DNA from: Corticium candelabrum
Taxonomy: Eukaryota > Porifera > Homoscleromorpha > Homosclerophorida > Plakinidae
Assembly (NCBI RefSeq): GCF_963422355.1
Contig: NC_085088.1
Coordinates: 8,826,485 to 8,890,484, forward strand
DNA length: 64,000 nucleotides
Reading direction: 5' to 3'
Every line of letters begins with the position of its first letter. The stretch's first letter is position 1. The position numbers were made by a program, and so were the translations under genes. This document shows, in pieces, positions 61,627 to 64,000 of this stretch. The notes under the pieces are model-generated. The model was not told the DNA's origin and did not search any database. It worked only from the letters and a program-made list of their open reading frames with translations.

Positions 61627-63850
61627 CGAAAAGGCTTGCACCACAAGTGCTTTCATTGAATAATAACTGCTTTTACTTTGTTTGCATCTTGACAAAGATG
61701 TTGAAAGTCGTCACTTTAAAGACAAATTCAAATGGCTCATGAGTCGTTTATATCACACCAATGCATATCCACATTTGTGACTACATTGATTAAAACAACA
61801 CTCAAGCCTTTCTCTCAAACAAAGCTTTCTAAAATCAAACACCTCCTGTGATATAAAGCCTATCTACCGTGTTTCCACAAATAGTGCCCCATGCTCAAAT
61901 AATGCCAATGGTGAGCCTATACAAATTAATAATGCCCCATACTCAACTATTGCCTCACTAGGGTAGATTCAAACCCAGTTATATGCATGCACGTCTAGCA
62001 ATGTGTACAGTTGTGACAAAAGGAACATCCAGATAAAACCCCTGAGTGATGATGAAAATTCAACGTATGCGACACACCAGGAATACAACTCAAGTGACAG
62101 TGAAAGTAGCCAGGGGGTACTGTAAAAGATTAGATTGGGTACTTTGTTTGTGTAGTGTGATGGTATGCAAAGGACAGTCTCTATGCTTGCAAAATAATGC
62201 CCCATGCTCGAATTGTGCCCCATGCTCAAATAATGCCCCACTAACTAAAAATAGTTCCCCATGGGCACTATTCATGGAAATATGGCATGTTTAAATTAAA
62301 AGCTTTAGCAACCAGATGAGTCACACAGCATGCACGAACAGAATAACAGAGCACTTTCACACAGACAGTTAACTTGAGTTAAATCAGGTGAACTTTGGGT
62401 TCCTATTACCCAGTCATGTGAACTTTGTGTGAACGCAAGTTCACTAAACCCGGGTTAAGACTGGAGTTAAGTTAAGGGTTAAGATAACCCGGCGCCAAAA
62501 GTGGGCTAATTAGAGTGGAGTTAAGCGGAGACTTGCCCTTATATGCAAAGAAACGCCCTAGCAATCGATTGCGCCAACTTAAAATAGCTTCTCCTTCTCG
62601 TGTTCCGCTATCGCCATTATTGCTTTCTATTCTCAAGAAGAAACTTCAAGCAATCAATGTATGCACTCTACCGTAGATCTCCTGCATCTACTTGCCTGTG
62701 TCAGACCTATGAATGCAAGTTGGGTGGAGTAGGGTTGTCATAACTCTACCCGAGTTAGCCAAACCCAAGTTAACCCGAGTTAGCCAAACCCAAGTTAACC
62801 CGAGTCAACCCTGTCTGTGAAAGAGCTCACAGACAAGAAGACACAAAGACAAGCAGACACACAGACTGAAAGAGTACTAAATGTATATAACCATTATGCT
62901 GCATGTAGACTAAGGATTAATAAAATATACCATATTACTGCCACAATGTTTCTAGCCTCAAATGTTAGTAGATTCATAAATGTTTTTGTAGCCTTGATCC
63001 CCTGTGTTGCAATTACAATCCTGTATCTTGTATTGCAATTGCAATGTGTTAAACATATACACTAATGGAAGACCAACAATCATCTTGTGCTGCAATGAGG
63101 ACACATGCACTGAAGACGATTCAAACAGTTGACAGAAATAGCAGATCATGTATAATGTAACGTAGTTTTAGTGATGACAAATACAGTACACCAGCTGGCT
63201 CTTTTTACTGGCTCTTTACCATCGTAAAATGTGCACTTTCAATTAAATTTTAAAATGCTTACTAGAATGCAAGGATTGCTAAAAAACAATAGCAACAAAA
63301 ATGACAAGTTCAAAATATTTAGCGGCAATGTGGTACAAGAATAGATAGAATACAAATAAGAAAGATGAACGCTTGATTTTAACAGCGTCCGGATATTGCA
63401 CAAGAATATCTATTACCTTTCAACGTTGACAACGACGGAAGACAGTCCTAGTAAGTCATCTGTAGACACTGAGCTTGCAACATGCACATCCCCGTCACTG
63501 TCCAACTTACTTTCCCTAGCAATCTCATTGCAGGTAGAAATGTCGGCCAATTGACGTACACGTTTTGAAAGACGTGACAGTATAGTTGACAATTCTGTAG
63601 TTTCCATTTTTATTTCAGAGATTGGCAAGTCTGGCTCGTCAGTCACACGACGGGTTAGTTTACGTATCAGACAATCTAACTCGGTTAGCACACGTTTCAA
63701 ATTATCTTCCGGCTCTAGATGTATTGCAATTGGTAAGTGAGAGTCGCCAGTTTCAGCATTTGCAACTTCAGTGGCTACGCCTTGCGGCTGTACGAGGTTG
63801 CTCGTGCCAGTTGCCATATCGCTAATACGAGGCAGTTCTCTAGTTTGCAC
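46587..63850 (-). CDS. SPATA18: MIEAP/SPATA18-like mitochondria-eating protein, 7 exons
   Basis: Exons on the minus strand: 63417-63850, 58622-58807, 51638-51713, 51479-51525, 51130-51328, 46948-47121, 46587-46880. GT-AG junctions keep frame throughout and give 469 aa (human 538). The middle is coiled-coil (LTIKQLEEKVANLATENSYL; LAAEEEMKAMLKSHEEE). SELARRYTELYDSSVLQLLD begins the C-terminal MIEAP domain. The last exon has HRRYHSSSTTGV then QYVWPAFIDVSVDKVLCKGW VIT, aligning with the RRSYDSD/YHVWPAL.../MKGEAVT end of SPATA18. In vertebrates MIEAP acts in lysosomal removal of damaged mitochondrial matrix proteins. The start is 63850 or the internal ATG at 63817. Introns hold LINE 2, LINE 3, Tigger and SINE sequences. 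The exon structure is firm; the family call is good but rests mainly on the C-terminus. Confidence 0.72.
47385..47625. repeat. Left copy of ~220 bp direct repeat flanking LINE 2
   Basis: GAGCCCAAAGATGAGACTGG, TCTAGGCAAGGATACCGTCA AGCC, TTTTAGCTAGCTCCCTCAA and CAAAGTGTGAAACTGCCATA recur in the same order at 49828-50045. The pair brackets the LINE 2 remnant in an intron of the MIEAP-like gene. Confidence 0.75.
47640..49827 (-). mobile_element. LINE 2 remnant (APE-type RT fragments)
   Basis: Minus-strand frames: 49032-49247 reads DLSMCHNWRGISLLDVFGKL FGRIL and ESQIGFQKGRGCVD (RT blocks). 47966-48364 reads KKCVYKAVVLGTLLYGATT and LKHIRWLGHTTRMAESRIPN RILFG (post-RT region). The catalytic centre between them is scrambled and no endonuclease remains. 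It is sense to the MIEAP-like gene within the intron 47122-51129. Confidence 0.75.
49828..50045. repeat. Right copy of the direct repeat flanking LINE 2
   Basis: Shares the ordered blocks listed for 47385-47625 with clear divergence. CA- and CAAA-rich simple repeats follow at about 50048-50093. Confidence 0.75.
50094..51129. other. Intron stretch of MIEAP-like gene, nothing recognised
   Basis: Short frames on both strands lack family motifs. Confidence 0.35.
51714..52297. other. Intron 2 of the MIEAP-like gene, proximal part
   Basis: No coding block or repeat boundary was recognised. Confidence 0.35.
52298..52447. repeat. Diverged tandem repeat, ~86 bp period
   Basis: GTTTGTTGAGCCAATCAGCA ...GGTGACGTAACAAT (52298-52361) is repeated as ATTTGTTGAGCCAATCGGCA ...GGTGACGTAGCAAT (52384-52447). 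Each unit carries a TGACGTA half-palindrome (CRE-like) and a CCAAT box. Confidence 0.65.
52702..53313 (+). repeat. Tandem duplication of a ~310 bp unit
   Basis: Units at about 52702-53008 and 53018-53313 both start TGTAAGTA, then share ACTGATGATGAA, TCTTGCAAGAAAGATTC, CTTTCTTCTGGATCT, TTCACAGTATTTC and AACGTGGATAACAAGCCC. The plus strand gives related peptide pieces (RLARKIHRK / CLARKIRRK; CFLLDL in both), so the unit may derive from coding sequence of an unknown element. Both frames are broken. Confidence 0.7.
53529..53732. repeat. Compound (CA)n microsatellite
   Basis: CA runs interrupted by CAGACA and CAACA units. All frames over it are alternating His/Thr or Cys/Val artefacts. Confidence 0.95.
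53733..54332. other. Intron 2 stretch, nothing recognised
   Basis: An 84-codon plus-strand frame at 53943-54197 has no family signature. Confidence 0.3.
54333..55560. mobile_element. TIR element with nested inverted repeats
   Basis: TTACCTTATACTGTATTTCC, then GTGCATTTAACGGCAGGGCTC (54333-54373), pairs with GAGCCCTGCCGTTAAATGCAC ...TATAGGGTAA (55526-55560). Inside are a second inverted pair (CCTGGAGGAT.TTGCAGACAAAGG, about 54431-54458 against 54585-54607), a third (CAGGGGTTTCC at 54680 against GGAAACCCCTG at 55511), and a GC-rich hairpin (AGCGCGGCGCAGCGCCTCAG CGCCGCGCTA, 55479-55508). No transposase is visible. Confidence 0.65.
55611..55960. repeat. Direct repeat pair of ~90 bp
   Basis: GGATTAATCCCCAAAACTAA TCGATTGTTC...CTATCAA...ATCCATCCACA occurs at about 55611-55690 and again at 55870-55950, with small differences. 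Confidence 0.7.
56022..57740 (-). mobile_element. LINE 3 remnant (RT and C-terminal zinc-finger region)
   Basis: Minus-strand frames: 57366-57668 reads KVVGRVIQNQWQQLAE, SQCSFRQKCSCTDQVFIVRQ and VLVFLDLRKPYDYV (RT with first catalytic Asp). 57158-57388 reads FAVTNGLHQGCTMVPVVFNL. 56883-57110 reads IEFADDAVLVT (catalytic FADD box). 56022-56572 hold cysteine/histidine-rich fingers (CGQCLCCFKSRPGFRCHNC; FQHVCNDCNRRFCWPQDLKH). Multiple frame breaks. A foldback element has inserted in the RT at 57625. It is sense to the MIEAP-like gene within intron 2. Confidence 0.78.
57625..57724. mobile_element. Foldback element inserted in LINE 3, perfect 10 bp target duplication
   Basis: TAGCCTCGGCCTCCCAGACC and its inverted copy ending CGAGGCT form long arms around a TCCTATAATCATCC centre. 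The 10-base AACTACTTTG occurs exactly at both sides (57615-57624 and 57725-57734). This is the cleanest member of the AGCCTCG-end family and postdates the LINE. Confidence 0.9.
57964..57986. repeat. (CA)n microsatellite
   Basis: About 11 CA units in intron 2 of the MIEAP-like gene. Confidence 0.85.
57987..58621. other. Intron 2 stretch, nothing recognised
   Basis: AT-rich DNA up to exon 2 of the MIEAP-like gene. Confidence 0.35.
58833..59520 (+). mobile_element. Tigger/pogo-type element with transposase N-terminus remnant
   Basis: Ends CACTCAAACCTCCCTTATCC GGA and the inverted GGATAAGGGAGGTTTGAGTG are typical pogo/Tigger termini, flanked by TA on both sides (58831-58832, 59521-59522). Internally, the frame at 58969-59163 reads KKRKRACISLETKLKVIDEI and SEIFGIPKSTVY, the CENP-B-like helix-turn-helix N-terminus, followed out of frame by KHRDKIKDHVFAAEAPE. 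The DDE core is deleted (688 bp in total). It lies only 25 bases upstream of exon 2 of the MIEAP-like gene. Confidence 0.85.
59523..60795. other. Intron 1 stretch, nothing recognised
   Basis: Includes TTATTATTAAGCCACATCAA repeated at about 59791 and 59842, and an aspartate-rich short frame at 60505-60696 without homology. Confidence 0.35.
60796..60868. repeat. (TG)n microsatellite
   Basis: About 36 TG units immediately before SINE copy 1. Confidence 0.95.
60869..61283 (+). mobile_element. tRNA-derived SINE, copy 1
   Basis: The head reads CTTTAACTCAATTGGTTAGAG ...GGGTTGCCAGTTCAAGTC, matching pol III A-box and B-box patterns of a tRNA-like promoter. A ~330 bp body follows, ending at TTTTAG before the next TG tract. 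It is not an intact tRNA gene: the stems do not close well. Confidence 0.65.
61286..61376. repeat. (TG)n microsatellite between SINE copies
   Basis: TG run with one TATG interruption near 61366. Confidence 0.95.
61377..61557 (+). mobile_element. tRNA-derived SINE, copy 2 (short)
   Basis: GGCTCAATTGGTTAGAGGGT GC and GGGTTGCAAGTTCAAGTCAC are the A-box and B-box regions, closely matching copy 1. ATGGCATAA.TTCCTT.GGCAAGAAACT.ACACACAAT also aligns. The body is about 180 bp, shorter than copy 1, and ends at another TG tract. Confidence 0.7.
61559..61625. repeat. (TG)n microsatellite
   Basis: About 33 TG units at the 3' side of SINE copy 2. Confidence 0.95.
61865..62287. mobile_element. MITE with TACCGTGTTTCCACAAATAGTG-type ends
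   Basis: The left end TACCGTGTTTCCACAAATAG pairs with the right end read in reverse (TGCCATATTTCCATGAATAG), followed by TGCCCC. AATAATGCCCCATGCTC-type repeats are subterminal on both sides. No coding capacity. It lies in intron 1 of the MIEAP-like gene. Confidence 0.7.
62352..62823. mobile_element. MITE with CACTTTCACACAGACAG ends
   Basis: CACTTTCACACAGACAGTTAAC pairs with the right end, read in reverse CTTTCACAGACAGGGTTGAC. Inside the right end the unit CGAGTTAGCCAAACCCAAGT TAAC is repeated in tandem (about 62747-62803). No transposase. Confidence 0.65.
62824..63416. other. Intron 1 stretch next to exon 1 of the MIEAP-like gene
   Basis: No coding block or repeat boundary was recognised. 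Confidence 0.35.
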
Positions 63851-64000
63851 GTGAAATTAGACTTGTAAGAAACACAAGAGACACAAGATGATCACATCTT
63901 ACTCGGAAGTAGTTGCACCGTACCCATCTTTTTTGGAATTTGATTTCGAACAGCATCTGCCCATTTTTCACCAAGCTTACTCTAGACACTGTCCCGGATG
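63851..64000. other. 5' flank of the MIEAP-like gene
   Basis: Presumed 5' untranslated and promoter sequence. No core promoter motif could be fixed. Confidence 0.35.

Overview
This is nuclear DNA of an animal. Genes are split by GT-AG introns, coding density is low, and most of the space is transposon relics and microsatellites. The gene set (a TENT4-type poly(A) polymerase, a Rab GTPase, DUS2, a tartrate-resistant acid phosphatase, a MIEAP/SPATA18-like protein) together with R2-like and APE-type LINEs, Gypsy, Crypton, Helitron, Tigger, Tc1 and hAT remains fits an early-branching marine animal such as a sponge or cnidarian. That placement is inference; nothing here is diagnostic.

Layout. 1-3.1 kb: the 5' end of a TENT4 gene (minus strand) lies head-to-head with an intronless Rab8/10/13-like gene (plus). 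They share a ~500 bp promoter interval that holds a palindromic NRF1-like site. 3.6-22.5 kb: DUS2 (plus), which I could rebuild as 17 in-phase exons (436 codons). Its 10.7 kb first intron holds three decayed copies of one retroelement family and a perfect 2.13 kb (TG)n tract. 23.2-34.6 kb: an ACP5/TRAP-type purple acid phosphatase (minus, 6 exons, 328 aa), tail-to-tail with DUS2; its 9 kb second intron is packed with Tc1, Crypton, Helitron and foldback relics. 34.7-46.6 kb: an intergenic block made almost wholly of mobile DNA (foldback element in the ACP5 promoter region, two head-to-tail Helitrons, a nearly complete APE-type LINE, a Gypsy element with nested insertions). 46.6-63.9 kb: a MIEAP-like coiled-coil gene (minus, 7 exons, 469 aa) with introns carrying two more LINEs, a Tigger derivative, tRNA-type SINEs and several TIR elements.

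How the genes relate: they look like unrelated housekeeping or cellular genes (RNA tailing, vesicle traffic, tRNA modification, lysosomal/secreted phosphatase, mitochondrial quality control). There is no operon or cluster. The window's real interest is its mobile DNA. One retroelement family has a C-terminal CxC...GDHLL..C / RH(N/D) / RP.D...D motif series resembling the restriction-like endonuclease domain of R2-type LINEs, and all four recognisable copies end at (TA)n tracts. A foldback family with T-AGCCTCG ends makes apparent 9-10 bp target duplications and includes a 38 bp member. All assignments rest on reading the sequence and remembered family motifs; no database search was run.
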